Shown here: positions 16,388 through 25,009 of the stretch, piece after piece
Layout: each line of letters begins with the position of its first letter
How positions within the stretch are numbered: position 1 is the stretch's first letter
Source: Ancylobacter defluvii
GTDB taxonomy: Bacteria > Pseudomonadota > Alphaproteobacteria > Rhizobiales > Xanthobacteraceae
NCBI RefSeq assembly: GCF_018390605.1
Contig: NZ_JAHBGD010000005.1
Coordinates: 434,001-498,000 of the forward strand
Direction of reading: 5' to 3'
Length of the DNA: 64,000 nucleotides
Notes under the pieces: generated by a model
The model's input: the letters and a program-made list of their open reading frames with translations, nothing else
Told to the model about the DNA's origin: nothing
Database searches by the model: none
Translations under genes and position numbers: made by a program

Positions 16388-17116
16388 TCAGCGATCCAGG
16401 GCCTTGGCGCGCATCACCAGTTTCTCGCCGCGGATCTCGAAGCTGTCGAGACGCGAGAGGAAGGTCATGCCGAGCAGGCTGTGCTTGAGCGTACCGGGGC
16501 TGGCGATCAGTGCCGGCACCTGCCGCTCCTCGATGCTGCCGGCGATCGACACCCGGTCCAGCACAACCGCGGCGGCGCGGCCGCGGCCATTGGCGGTATC
16601 TATGGGAATGTCGTAGCGCAGCAGTTCCATCGGCAGGCCGGCGGCCACCGCGTCTTCCGGAGTCAGCACCACGCTGGAAGCGCCGGTGTCCACCAGCATC
16701 GGGATGCGGTTGCCGTTGATCTCGACGCGGATGTTGAAATCACCGTCGCGGGCGCGGGCAACCTCGATCGCCGGGCCGGTATCGTGGCCGATCGGCACCG
16801 CATAGCCAGGAGCGAGTTCGGCGAGCACGCGATAGGCGACGCCATGGATTTCAAAGCGATAGGTGTAGCCGACCCCCAGCACGGCGAAGATGGCCAGCCA
16901 CAGGGCGGCGGCGCGCAGCGCGTCGCCGAGGCGGCCGGCAAAGGCCGCCACCGCGCCGGCGCCGACCATCAGCGCCACCGCGGACAGGGCGACGAGGCGG
17001 GTGAGCTGGTTGGTGGTGAGGCCGGCGATGCCGCCGGCTTCGGCGTTCCACACGATCAGGCCGATGCCGGCGGCAAGGCCGAACACCACCACCCACATGA
17101 AGCGGTCGGCATTCAT
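16388..17116 (-). CDS. Retropepsin-like aspartic protease, membrane-anchored (TIGR02281 type)
   Basis: A 242-residue protein with three hydrophobic segments in the first 85 residues (about 7-22, 43-60 and 68-82), followed by a periplasmic single-domain aspartic protease. The active-site triad is DTG in MLVDTGASSVVL, and the flap/hydrophobic motif LLGMTFLSRL lies near the C-terminus. The start at 17116 overlaps the DUF1289 stop in an ATGA. Members of this family are widespread in Alphaproteobacteria; physiological substrates are not established. Confidence 0.85.
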   Translation of the reverse strand: MNADRFMWVVVFGLAAGIGLIVWNAEAGGIAGLTTNQLTRLVALSAVALMVGAGAVAAFAGRLGDALRAAALWLAIFAVLGVGYTYRFEIHGVAYRVLAELAPGYAVPIGHDTGPAIEVARARDGDFNIRVEINGNRIPMLVDTGASSVVLTPEDAVAAGLPMELLRYDIPIDTANGRGRAAAVVLDRVSIAGSIEERQVPALIASPGTLKHSLLGMTFLSRLDSFEIRGEKLVMRAKALDR

Positions 17117-17325
17117 CGCCCGGACTCGCGGCGGGTCTCGCGTCGGCTCTGGCGGGCGAGGCGGTTCATGATCGCGCGACGCGCGGTTTCGTCGAGGCTG
17201 GGCCAGGCGCCGATCTCCTCGAGCGTGCGCCCGCAGCCGACGCAATGGCGACCAGCGGCATCGAGTGCGCACACTCCGACACAGGGGGTAGAAACAAGGT
17301 TGGACATAGGAATCGGGCGGTTCAT
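17113..17325 (-). CDS. DUF1289 small cysteine-rich protein
   Basis: A protein of about 70 residues with the DUF1289 core TPCVGVCALDAAGRHCVGCG, whose Cys arrangement (CxxxC...CxxC) suggests a metal or Fe-S ligand set, followed by EIGAWPSLDE, the family's conserved W and acidic turn. The start at 17325 overlaps the cobS stop in an ATGA; an internal ATG at 17307 (MSNLV) is the alternative. The function is unknown. It sits in one overlapping transcription unit with cobS and the aspartic protease. Confidence 0.85.
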   Translation of the reverse strand: MNRPIPMSNLVSTPCVGVCALDAAGRHCVGCGRTLEEIGAWPSLDETARRAIMNRLARQSRRETRRESGR

Positions 17326-18116
17326 CCGATCGACCGCGCGAAGATAAGCGCCCCCAGAAGGAACGCAATCTCGACAGTCAATGCCGCCGCACCGGCGACG
17401 TCCCCCGTTTGCCCGCCAAATTTGGCCGACGCAAGGCGGACAACGCCAATCCACGCCAATGCAGCGATGAGAAGACCCGCGAGAAACCCCATCCAACCCA
17501 TTGTCATCATAACGGAAACGACGCAGATCGCCAGCGTGGCGATCCCCGCCTTCCACAGTGTGGCGACCGCGGGGCGGCCGGCGCGACCGGCGAGGCCGTC
17601 CGGCCGCGCGGAGGGCAGAGCGCCGATCAGCCCCAGAGCCGCCAGCCGGGCGAGGGCCGAGGCGGCCACCAGGGCACCGCCGGCGCCGGCCCAGGAAAGG
17701 CCGGCCAGACCTTCCAGCGCGCCGATGCGCAGCAGCGTCGCCAGCAGCAGCGCCACCGCGCCGAAAGTGCCGAGCCGGCTGTCGCGCATGATGGCGAGCC
17801 GGCGGGCGCGATCCATGCCGCCGAGGCCGTCGGCGGTGTCGGCGAATCCGTCCTCGTGCAGCGCCCCGGTGGCGAGCACGAGCGCGCCGACCGCCAGCGT
17901 CGCGGCGAGGAAGGAGGGCAGGAGGGTGAGGGCAGTGAGGTGTACGATGACGCCGATCACGCCGACCATGGCGCCGGCGAGCGGGAAGGCCGGGCCGAGC
18001 CGGTCGAGATCGGGCGGGCCGTCCTCCGGCTCCCAGGCGAAGCGCGGCACCGGCAGCCGGGTGAGGAAGCGCAGCGCTGCCGGAAGGTATAGGAATATGG
18101 TCGGTCGGAAGGCCAT
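17322..18116 (-). CDS. cobS: Adenosylcobinamide-GDP ribazoletransferase
   Basis: A 264-residue integral membrane enzyme joining alpha-ribazole (phosphate) to adenosylcobinamide-GDP, the last assembly step of cobalamin. The CobS signature HEDGFADTADGLGG lies near residue 90, with MRDSRLGTFG downstream, both of which hold acidic metal/phosphate-binding residues. At least five further hydrophobic segments follow. It lies between DUF1289 and bluB, and cobT is on the opposite strand 2.9 kb away, so lower-ligand synthesis and attachment genes are grouped. Confidence 0.92.
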   Translation of the reverse strand: MAFRPTIFLYLPAALRFLTRLPVPRFAWEPEDGPPDLDRLGPAFPLAGAMVGVIGVIVHLTALTLLPSFLAATLAVGALVLATGALHEDGFADTADGLGGMDRARRLAIMRDSRLGTFGAVALLLATLLRIGALEGLAGLSWAGAGGALVAASALARLAALGLIGALPSARPDGLAGRAGRPAVATLWKAGIATLAICVVSVMMTMGWMGFLAGLLIAALAWIGVVRLASAKFGGQTGDVAGAAALTVEIAFLLGALIFARSIG

Positions 18117-18131
18117 GGGATCGGGGTTCGC

Positions 18132-18764
18132 TCAGCGCTCCAGCAGGACGTCGCCGGGCGGCAGGCGGTGCTCCCAGCCGGCGCGCTCCAGCTCCGGGAT
18201 ATCGGAGGGCGCGCGCGGATAGCCTATGCACAGATAGGCGGTGAGCCGCCAGTGCTGCGGCACGTCGAGCGCCGCCGCCACCGCCGGGGCATCAAGGATC
18301 GACACCCAGCCGAGGCCGAGGCCCCGCGCCGCCGCCGCCAGCCACAGCGTGTGCACCGCCAGCACGGCGGAATAGCCGAGCGTCTCCGGCATGGTGGCGC
18401 GGCCGAGGCCGTGGCCGGTCTGGGTTTGGGTATCGACGAAGACGGCGACCTGCTCGGGCGCGTCGTCGAGCCCGGCGAGCTTCAGCCGGGCATAGAGGCC
18501 GGCGCGTGCCTCCGGCTGGGCCGCCAGCGCCGCGGCATTGCAGCCCGTGAAGATGGCGCGGATATCCGCCCGCCGTCCCGGCGAGGCGACGCGCACGAAG
18601 CGCCAGGGCTGGCTGAGGCCGACGCTCGGCGCCTGGCAGGCCTGGCGGAGCAGGAGGTCGAGCACGCCCTCCGGCAACGGCCGCGCCTCGAAATGCCGGA
18701 CGTCCCGCCGCCAGAGGAACAGGCGGTCGAGCTCATCGACGAAGGCGGGGGAAAAACTCGGCAT
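18132..18764 (-). CDS. bluB: 5,6-dimethylbenzimidazole synthase
   Basis: A 210-residue flavin-destructase that converts FMNH2 and O2 to the cobalamin lower ligand DMB. The nitroreductase-fold signatures are visible: LFLWRRDVRHFE near the N-terminus (the RRDVR block binds flavin phosphate), QAPSVGLSQPWRFV with the BluB-specific catalytic loop, and GLGLGWVSILD toward the C-terminus. The start at 18764 is preceded by GGGAG. A 15-base gap separates it from cobS, so the two are probably co-transcribed. I looked for a cobalamin riboswitch upstream and did not find one. Confidence 0.9.
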   Translation of the reverse strand: MPSFSPAFVDELDRLFLWRRDVRHFEARPLPEGVLDLLLRQACQAPSVGLSQPWRFVRVASPGRRADIRAIFTGCNAAALAAQPEARAGLYARLKLAGLDDAPEQVAVFVDTQTQTGHGLGRATMPETLGYSAVLAVHTLWLAAAARGLGLGWVSILDAPAVAAALDVPQHWRLTAYLCIGYPRAPSDIPELERAGWEHRLPPGDVLLER

Positions 18765-19246
18765 CGGACTCCCGGCGGTGGCATGCCGGATCGCCGGCCG
18801 ATCAAGATGTGCGCGAGCCGGCGGCGGAAGAAAAGCCCCGTACCGTTTTCCTCCGGCGCCTGTCCGCGGATCGCGCGATGCCGACGCGGCTTGGCGGCCG
18901 GGGTGAGGATCGGCGTTCGTCCCCCGGACCGCGTGAGCAGGGAGGCTACGGGCCGGCGCCGTCGAAAGGGAGCTGTTGGGCGAGTGGAGAGGACGAGGAG
19001 GGGCGATGCTCTCGCACCGGCTCCCGCGTATGAGCTTCAGAACCATCAAGGGCGGGAGTTCTGCGCGGATTCGCTTTCCCAACGATACCAAACGGACGGA
19101 GCGGGCCGTGGCGCCGAGCGGCCTCGCTCTCCATATGCCGCATTCCGCTCGGCCGCAGGACCGGCGCTGGATTGCCAAGACCGCCCGAGCTTCTTATGAC
19201 CGCCAGCAACCGGCCTCCGCCTCACACTTCAGTGGATCGTTCCGAG
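18765..19246. other. Divergent intergenic region between bluB and aroA
   Basis: No gene is supported in these 482 bases. Long open frames here are antisense or GC-driven and match nothing. The first part must carry the bluB promoter and the last part the aroA promoter. No B12-box, hairpin with T-run or clear operator is visible. The aroA start could lie as early as 19196, which would shorten this gap. Confidence 0.5.
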
Positions 19247-20497
19247 ATGACGGACTTCGTCACCATCGTTCCCCCCGCCCGCCCGATCGAGGGGCGCGTG
19301 GCTCCGCCGGGTTCCAAATCCATCACCAACCGGGCGCTGCTGCTCGCCGCGCTGGCGCGGGGGACGAGCCGGCTGACCGGGGCGCTGAAGAGCGACGACA
19401 CACGGCGCATGGTCGAGGCGCTCCGGGCGATGGGCGTCGTCGTCGAGGAGCCCGACGCCACCTCCTTCGTCGTCACCGGCACCGGCCGGCTCCAGGCTCC
19501 CGCCGCGCCGCTGTTCCTCGGCAATGCCGGCACCGCGACGCGGTTCCTCACCGCCGCCGCCGCACTGGTGGAGGGCACCGTGGTGGTGACCGGCGACGCC
19601 CATATGCAGAAGCGGCCGATAGGGCCGCTGGTCGCCGCGCTGCGCAGCCTCGGGGTGGCGGCGGAGGCGCCGACCGGCTGCCCGCCCGTCACCATCCACG
19701 GCACCGACGGCTTCGACGGCGAGCGGGTGACCATCGATGCCGGCCTTTCCAGCCAATATGTCTCGGCGCTGCTGATGCTGGCGCCGGGCGGGCGCCGGCC
19801 GGTGGAGGTGGCGCTCAAGGGCGATGCCATCGGCGCGCGCGGCTATATCGACCTCACCTGCGCCGCCATGCGCCGCTTCGGCGCGCAGGTGGAGCAGCGG
19901 GACCTCGCGACCTGGGTGGTGCAGCCCGGCGCCTATCGGGCCACCGACCTGCATGTCGAGCCGGACGCCTCGGCGGCGACCTATCTGTGGGCGGCCGAGG
20001 TGCTGACCGGCGGCGCCATCGACATCGGCACCGCGCCGGAGGCCTTCACCCAGCCCGACGCCGCCGCCTATGCGGTGATCCGCCGGTTTCCCCACCTGCC
20101 GCCGGTGATCGACGGCTCGCAGATGCAGGACGCCGTGCCGACGCTCGCCGTGCTGGCCGCCTTCAACGCGACGCCGGTGCGCTTCACCGGCATCGCCAAT
20201 CTCCGGGTGAAGGAATGCGACCGCGTCGCCGCCATGGCTACGGAGCTCTCGCGCCTGTCGCCGGGGCTGGCGGTGGAGGAGGGCGACGACCTGGTGGTGA
20301 CGCCCGCCGCGCCGGAGCGGTTCGGCCCGGCCCGCATCGAGACCTATTCCGATCACCGCATCGCCATGAGCATGGCGCTGGCGGGCCTGCGCGTGCCCGG
20401 CGTGACCATTCTCGATCCCGGCTGCGTCGCCAAGACCTATCCCGATTACTGGCGCGACATCGCCGGCCTGGGCGTGGGGGTGCAGGCGGGCGGGTGA
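19247..20497 (+). CDS. aroA: 3-phosphoshikimate 1-carboxyvinyltransferase (EPSP synthase)
   Basis: A 416-residue shikimate-pathway enzyme joining PEP to shikimate-3-phosphate. Seen: GSKSITNRALL (Lys/Ser/Arg of the substrate loop), LGNAGTATRFL, MQKRPIGPL (Arg), SSQYVSALL, RVKECDRVAAM, SDHRIAMSMAL and CVAKTYPDYW, all active-site blocks. In the PEP-site block the residue equivalent to E. coli Pro101 is Phe (TATRF versus TAMRP), so this belongs to a divergent EPSP synthase group. The start at 19247 is chosen by comparison with family N-termini; 19196 is possible. The gene is flanked by bluB and cobT, an unusual setting for aroA. Confidence 0.9.
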   Translation: MTDFVTIVPPARPIEGRVAPPGSKSITNRALLLAALARGTSRLTGALKSDDTRRMVEALRAMGVVVEEPDATSFVVTGTGRLQAPAAPLFLGNAGTATRFLTAAAALVEGTVVVTGDAHMQKRPIGPLVAALRSLGVAAEAPTGCPPVTIHGTDGFDGERVTIDAGLSSQYVSALLMLAPGGRRPVEVALKGDAIGARGYIDLTCAAMRRFGAQVEQRDLATWVVQPGAYRATDLHVEPDASAATYLWAAEVLTGGAIDIGTAPEAFTQPDAAAYAVIRRFPHLPPVIDGSQMQDAVPTLAVLAAFNATPVRFTGIANLRVKECDRVAAMATELSRLSPGLAVEEGDDLVVTPAAPERFGPARIETYSDHRIAMSMALAGLRVPGVTILDPGCVAKTYPDYWRDIAGLGVGVQAGG

Positions 20498-20974
20498 GAA
20501 CGCCGGCCGGCCGGGCCGGGGCGTCGGGCGTCGTCGGAGGCCGAATGGAAGCGGGAAACGGCCCTTCGAGGGGATGGGCGATCGGGATCGTCGCCGTGCA
20601 TCCCGCGCCTCTCGGAGCGGCGTCGTTCCGAGAAGCCCGGCCGACGGCCGGGCCTCGAAGGATGGAGGCGCCTTCGGCTTCGCCTCCGCTGGTCCGGGAC
20701 GCGAGAGGGGCGGTTGCGAATTTGCTGGACGGGGATGTGGGAGACAGGCGGCTTCTCCTCCGTCGGGCGAGGACGCGAGGGGGCGGCTTTTCGGGGGCGC
20801 CGGCGAGGTTCGTGCCGGTTCGGGCCCGGCCTCGCCGGATTTATCGGTTGCCACCCGCCCGGCGAGGGGCTACCCCGCGCCTCGCATGAGCCGTCGCGGC
20901 TCGACCCGCTTCACGTTCGTCTGCCACCACCGCCAGCCCCGCCCGCCAGCCCCACGACCGCCAGCGAGACCTCC
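20498..20974. other. Intergenic region with hairpins between aroA and cobT
   Basis: No gene is supported here. A GCCCGGCC (20635-20642) / GGCCGGGC (20646-20653) hairpin with a three-base loop lies 138 bases after aroA, and CTCGGA/TCCGAG pair just upstream of it. These may be a palindromic intergenic repeat or a terminator. The rest presumably holds the cobT promoter. I looked for a cobalamin riboswitch and could not align one. Confidence 0.45.
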
Positions 20975-21997
20975 ATGCAGCGCACCGCCACCGGGCTTCC
21001 CTTCGACGACATCCGCAACCTGTTCCTCGACCTGCCGGCGGCGAATGCCGAGGCGGAAGCGGCGGCGCGGGCGCGGCAGGGGCAACTCGTCAAGCCGCCC
21101 GGCGCGCTTGGACGGCTGGAGGAGATCGCGGTTCAGATCGCCGGCTGGCAGGGCCGCGAGATTCCGCGCATCGACCGCCCGACCGTGGCGGTGTTCGCCG
21201 GCACCCATGGCGTCGCCAAGCGCGGCGTCTCGCCCTATCCCGCCGAGGTGACCAAGCAGATGGTCGCCACCTTCACCGACGGCAAGGCGGCGGTGAACCA
21301 GATCTGCGGCGTGTTCGGCGCCGGGCTGCGGGTGTTCGATCTCGCCCTCGACATCCCGACCCGCGACATCGTCGAGGAGGACGCGCTGACCGAGGCCGAA
21401 TGCGCCGCCACCATGGCGTTCGGCATGGAGGCACTCGCCGGCGAGCCGGACCTGCTGTGCCTCGGCGAGATGGGCATCGGCAACACCACGGTGGCGGCCG
21501 CGATCTATCACGGCCTCTATGGCGGCACCGCCGCCGAGTGGGTCGGCCCCGGCACCGGCGCCACCGGCACGGTGCTGGCCGCCAAGATCGCCGCGGTGGA
21601 GCAGGCGGTGGCGCGCTGCGCCGGCCATCTCGACGACCCCTTGGAAGTGCTGCGCCGACTCGGCGGGCGCGAGCTCGCCGCCATGGCCGGCGCCATCCTC
21701 GCCGCGCGCATGCAGCGTGTGCCGGTGGTGCTCGACGGCTATGTGGTGACCGCCGCCGCCGCGGTGCTGCACGCGCTCGACCCCAGGGCGCTCGACCATT
21801 GCTTCGCCGGCCACGTCTCGGCCGAGCCCGCGCATGGACGGGTGCTGGAGCGGCTCGGCCTGAAGCCGCTGCTCGATCTCGGCATGCGGCTCGGCGAGGG
21901 CTCCGGCGCGGCGTTGTCCATCGGCGTGATCAAGGCGGCCATCGCCTGCCATGCCGGCATGGCGACCTTCGCGGAAGCCGGCGTCGCGGACGCCTGA
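20975..21997 (+). CDS. cobT: Nicotinate-nucleotide--dimethylbenzimidazole phosphoribosyltransferase
   Basis: A 340-residue enzyme activating DMB to alpha-ribazole phosphate. Characteristic blocks are KPPGALGRLEEIA near the N-terminus, FAGTHGVAKRGVSPYP (substrate loop), GEMGIGNTT, WVGPGTGA and the catalytic MRLGEGSGAAL with its Glu near residue 315. Its substrate base is the product of bluB and its product is used by CobS, both encoded just upstream on the opposite strand. The start at 20975 matches the family's N-terminus; a longer in-frame reading from 20714 has no similarity. Confidence 0.93.
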   Translation: MQRTATGLPFDDIRNLFLDLPAANAEAEAAARARQGQLVKPPGALGRLEEIAVQIAGWQGREIPRIDRPTVAVFAGTHGVAKRGVSPYPAEVTKQMVATFTDGKAAVNQICGVFGAGLRVFDLALDIPTRDIVEEDALTEAECAATMAFGMEALAGEPDLLCLGEMGIGNTTVAAAIYHGLYGGTAAEWVGPGTGATGTVLAAKIAAVEQAVARCAGHLDDPLEVLRRLGGRELAAMAGAILAARMQRVPVVLDGYVVTAAAAVLHALDPRALDHCFAGHVSAEPAHGRVLERLGLKPLLDLGMRLGEGSGAALSIGVIKAAIACHAGMATFAEAGVADA

Positions 21998-22002
21998 GCC
22001 GG

Positions 22003-22587
22003 ATGCGTTCCCCCGGCGGCCGCTGGCGCGCCCCGCTTCGCCCGACCGGCGGATTTTCACGGCGCCTGCCCGGCGGCGGACGGGTGCCGCCCCGGCGCTG
22101 GCGCCGCTCGACCTGGGTGGCGGTGCTCATCGCGCTGGCGATGATCGCGCTCGCTCTGATCGCCGAGCGCTTCGTGCCGCCGCTCGACGGCGCGGTGCGG
22201 GTGGCGGACGGCGACAGCTTCGAACTCGGCGGCACCCGGGTGCGGCTGGAGGGCATCGACGCGCCGGAGCTGCACCAGAGCTGCGGCGCGCCGGCTGCGC
22301 CCTGGCCCTGCGGCGAGCGGGCGAGGGCGGCGATGCAGCAGGCGGTGGCGGCCGCCGGCAAGGGTGGCGTGACCTGCCGGCCGGTCGACGATGACCGCTA
22401 TGGCCGCGCGGTCTCGATCTGCGAGGCGGGCGGGCGCGATCTCGGGGCGCGGATGGTCGGCGAGGGCTGGGCGGTGGCGACCTCCTCCGCCTATCGCAGC
22501 GAGGAGGCGGCGGCGCGGGCCGCCGGACGCGGCATCTGGTCCGGCCCGTTCGAGATGCCGGCGGATTTTCGCGCCCGGCAGCGGTGA
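22003..22587 (+). CDS. Membrane-anchored thermonuclease-family (SNase-like) protein
   Basis: A 194-residue protein with a basic N-terminus, one membrane segment (about residues 38-55), then an SNase-like OB-fold. Family motifs are VADGDSFEL, VRLEGIDAPEL (Arg and Asp of the active site) and DRYGRAVSIC. It starts five bases after cobT, suggesting co-transcription, but the functional link is unclear. The extracytoplasmic domain may be a nuclease or a degenerate SNase-fold binding protein; the second catalytic Arg cannot be placed with confidence. Confidence 0.8.
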   Translation: MRSPGGRWRAPLRPTGGFSRRLPGGGRVPPRRWRRSTWVAVLIALAMIALALIAERFVPPLDGAVRVADGDSFELGGTRVRLEGIDAPELHQSCGAPAAPWPCGERARAAMQQAVAAAGKGGVTCRPVDDDRYGRAVSICEAGGRDLGARMVGEGWAVATSSAYRSEEAAARAAGRGIWSGPFEMPADFRARQR

Positions 22588-22618
22588 CACCATGCCGGGC
22601 AGGGGCCATGTAAGGCGC

Positions 22619-23260
22619 ATGGACGCCTCGCCTTCCTCCCTCGACACGCTGCTTGCCGAGATCCGCGCCTGCCGGGTGTGCGTTGAGCACCCGCTGGGAA
22701 AGCCGCTGCCGCACGCGCCGCGCCCGGTGCTGCATGTGAGCGCCACCGCGCGGCTGCTGGTGGCCGGGCAGGCGCCGGGCACCAAGGTGCATGCCTCTGG
22801 CCGCTCCTTCGACGACGCCTCCGGCGACCGGCTGCGCCAGTGGCTCGGCATCGACCGCGCCACCTTTTATGACGAAGCCCGCATCGCCATCGCCGCCATG
22901 GGCTTCTGCTTCCCCGGCCAGGACGCCAAGGGTGGCGACCTGCCGCCGCGCCGGGAATGCGCGGCGCTTTGGCACGACAAGCTGTTTGCGGCGCGGCCGC
23001 CCTTCGATCTCGTGGTGGCGGTGGGCAGCGCTTCGCAGGCCTATCACCTGAAGCGGCTGGGGCTGGCGTCCTTCGCGGCGCTGAGCCTCACCGAGCGGGT
23101 GTCGCGCTGGCGGGAGATCTGGGAGGCGCGGGAGGGGCCGCGCCTGCTGCCGCTGCCGCACCCCTCCTGGCGCAACACCGGCTGGTTGAAGCGCCACCCG
23201 TGGTTCGAGGCCGAGCTGGTTCCGGTGCTGCGCGCCGAGGTGGCGCTTCTGGTGCGGTGA
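22619..23260 (+). CDS. Uracil-DNA glycosylase family protein
   Basis: A 213-residue protein with the alpha/beta UDG-fold layout. It has two cysteines in an N-terminal CRVC, VAGQAPGTKVHASGRSF as the motif A-like water-activating loop, and LPHPSWRN as the motif B/His loop. The canonical Fe-S cysteine set of family 4 is not complete. It resembles the uncharacterised UDG-like subfamily common in Proteobacteria, so base-excision activity is likely but not certain. Start 22619 has AAGG upstream; 22592 is an alternative. Confidence 0.75.
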   Translation: MDASPSSLDTLLAEIRACRVCVEHPLGKPLPHAPRPVLHVSATARLLVAGQAPGTKVHASGRSFDDASGDRLRQWLGIDRATFYDEARIAIAAMGFCFPGQDAKGGDLPPRRECAALWHDKLFAARPPFDLVVAVGSASQAYHLKRLGLASFAALSLTERVSRWREIWEAREGPRLLPLPHPSWRNTGWLKRHPWFEAELVPVLRAEVALLVR

Positions 23261-23266
23261 GGCGCC

Positions 23267-24022
23267 TCAGTGCGACAGGGCGACGTGGCGGTTGAGCCGG
23301 CGCTCCAGCACGTCCCACACCCGGCGCACGATCTCGACCATCAGCAGGTACAGCACCGCCGCCCACAGATAGACCTCCATGTCGTAGGAGCGCGAGAAGG
23401 CGAGGCGGGTGACGCCCATCAGGTCGTAGACCGTCACCACCGAGGCGATGGCGCTCGACTTGATCATCAGCACCACCTCGTTGCCGAGCGGCCGTAGCCC
23501 GATGGCGTAGGCCTGTGGCAGGATGACGGTGCGGTAGACCTGGTAGGGCGACAGGCCGAGCGACTTGCCGCCCTCGCTCTGGCCGACCGGCAGGCTTTCA
23601 ATGCCGCCGCGCAGGATCTCGGCCTGATAGGCGGCGGTGTTGAGGGTGAAGGTGAACACCGCGCAATTGAAGGCGTCGCGGAAGAACCACCACAGGCCGA
23701 TATCGGTGAAGAACTCGCGAAACTGGCCGGCGCCGTAATAGACCAGGAAGGTCTGGGCCAGCAGCGGCGTGCCGCGGAAGAAATACGAATAGCCGAAGGC
23801 GAGGCGGGAGGTGATCTTGCCGCCGCTGACGCGGGCGATGGCGAGCGGCAGCGCCAGCAGCGCGCCGAACAGCATCGACAGCCCGACCAGTTCGAGCGTC
23901 ACCCCCACGCCCTGCAGGAAGCGCAGGCCGTAGCGGTCCATCAGATCGGCATTGAGGCCGACGAAGCCCATCAGCGCCAGAAAACCCTGGCCGATCGGCG
24001 TGAGCAGCGCATCCAGCATCAT
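23267..24022 (-). CDS. Polar amino acid ABC transporter permease (HisM/ArtM-like)
   Basis: A 251-residue inner-membrane permease of the HAAT/PAAT family. The N-terminal GVGVTLELVGLSMLFG (TM with HEAAR-signature family motif), FRGTPLLAQTFLVYY and the coupling loop EGGKSLGLSPYQVYRTVILPQA (the EAA motif contacting the ATPase) are all present. The start at 24022 overlaps the upstream permease stop by four bases. The partner permease and solute receptor are the next two genes; the ATP-binding gene is not nearby. Confidence 0.9.
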   Translation of the reverse strand: MMLDALLTPIGQGFLALMGFVGLNADLMDRYGLRFLQGVGVTLELVGLSMLFGALLALPLAIARVSGGKITSRLAFGYSYFFRGTPLLAQTFLVYYGAGQFREFFTDIGLWWFFRDAFNCAVFTFTLNTAAYQAEILRGGIESLPVGQSEGGKSLGLSPYQVYRTVILPQAYAIGLRPLGNEVVLMIKSSAIASVVTVYDLMGVTRLAFSRSYDMEVYLWAAVLYLLMVEIVRRVWDVLERRLNRHVALSH

Positions 24023-24738
24023 TTCGCTCCCGCCCGCTTGAGGCCGCGGCTGGCGCGGGCTTCGGCGCGGGTCAGCACCAGACTGGAGAGGATGGAGAAG
24101 GCGAGATAGATGAGGCAGGCCACCAGATAGAAGAAGAACGGCTGCTTGGTGACGCCGACCGCGATCGCGGTCTGCCGCATCAGGTCGTTGATGGCGATCA
24201 CCGAGACCAGCGAGGTATCCTTCATCAGCACCATCCAGTTGTTGGACAGGCCGGGCAGCGCGACGCGCCACAGCTGCGGGAACACCACGAAACGGAACGC
24301 CTGCCATTTCGGCAGGCCGAGGGCGAAGGCGGCTTCCTTCTGCCCGCGCGGCACCGCCTTCAGCGCCGCATAGAACACCTCCGAGGAGAAGGCGGCGAGC
24401 ACCAGGCCGAGCGCCAGCACCCCGGCGAGGAACTGGTTCACCTCCACCGTGGCGCCGGGCGAGACATAGCCGGCGAGGCGGGTGAGCAGCATCTGCCCGC
24501 CATAATAGACGATGAACAGCGTCAGCAGCTCCGGCAGGCCGCGGAACACGGTGGTGAACAGGTTGGCCGCCGCCCGCGCGATCGGCGAGGGCGCATCCTT
24601 GCCGAGGGCGACGAGCAGCCCGAGCGCGAGGCCGAAGGGCAGGGTGGACAGCGCCAGCTCGACGGTGAGCAGCGCGCCGCGGGCGATCTCGTCGCCCCAG
24701 CCGCCGGGACCGAAGGAAAGCAGGGTCAGGAATTCCAT
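24019..24738 (-). CDS. Polar amino acid ABC transporter permease (HisQ/ArtQ-like)
   Basis: A 239-residue permease pairing with the downstream one. Seen: GALLTVELALSTLPFGLALGL as the first transmembrane pair, FRGLPELLTLFIVYYGG, and the EAA loop KEAAFALGLPKWQAFRFVVFPQ that docks the ATPase. The solute receptor gene lies 257 bases upstream in the same orientation. Substrate preference within the polar amino acids cannot be told from the permease. Confidence 0.9.
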   Translation of the reverse strand: MEFLTLLSFGPGGWGDEIARGALLTVELALSTLPFGLALGLLVALGKDAPSPIARAAANLFTTVFRGLPELLTLFIVYYGGQMLLTRLAGYVSPGATVEVNQFLAGVLALGLVLAAFSSEVFYAALKAVPRGQKEAAFALGLPKWQAFRFVVFPQLWRVALPGLSNNWMVLMKDTSLVSVIAINDLMRQTAIAVGVTKQPFFFYLVACLIYLAFSILSSLVLTRAEARASRGLKRAGAK

Positions 24739-24961
24739 CCCGGGATCAGCGCTCCGCTAGCGGGCCGGTGGGGTCGCCTGGCCGCTGCCCGGCCGCTGCC
24801 TCGCCAGGCGACGGCACCTGTCCGGGACGCGCGCCAGATTCGGCAGACGGGAACATGGTACGGCCGCGCAGGTGGTTCAACCTCGGCCGACCATGCCCGG
24901 ACGGGCGGCGAATGGCGGGCGCCATGCCGGGGAGCCTCGGCCCGGAACGGCGCCCGCCGGT

Positions 24962-25009
24962 GGTCAGTAGACGTTGTGGTCAGTAGGCGGTGCGGTCAGT
25001 AGACGCTGA
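24962..25009. repeat. Three 16-bp tandem repeats at the solute-receptor stop codon
   Basis: GGTCAGTAGACGTTGT (24962-24977), GGTCAGTAGGCGGTGC (24978-24993) and GGTCAGTAGACGCTGA (24994-25009) are contiguous. The third copy contains the real C-terminal codons (Val-Tyr-stop) of the solute receptor. The other two duplicate a TAC-TGA-like end just downstream of the gene. Confidence 0.8.

Noticed and set aside
18765..19246. Cobalamin riboswitch upstream of bluB or between bluB and aroA
   Set aside because: Both strands were read for a B12 box and the conserved core (GCCACTG and a CCTGCC-type end). Neither could be aligned, so no riboswitch is claimed.
20820..20974. Cobalamin riboswitch in front of cobT
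   Set aside because: GGTTGCCACC and GTGCCGG fragments are present but not in the required order or spacing with a B12 box.
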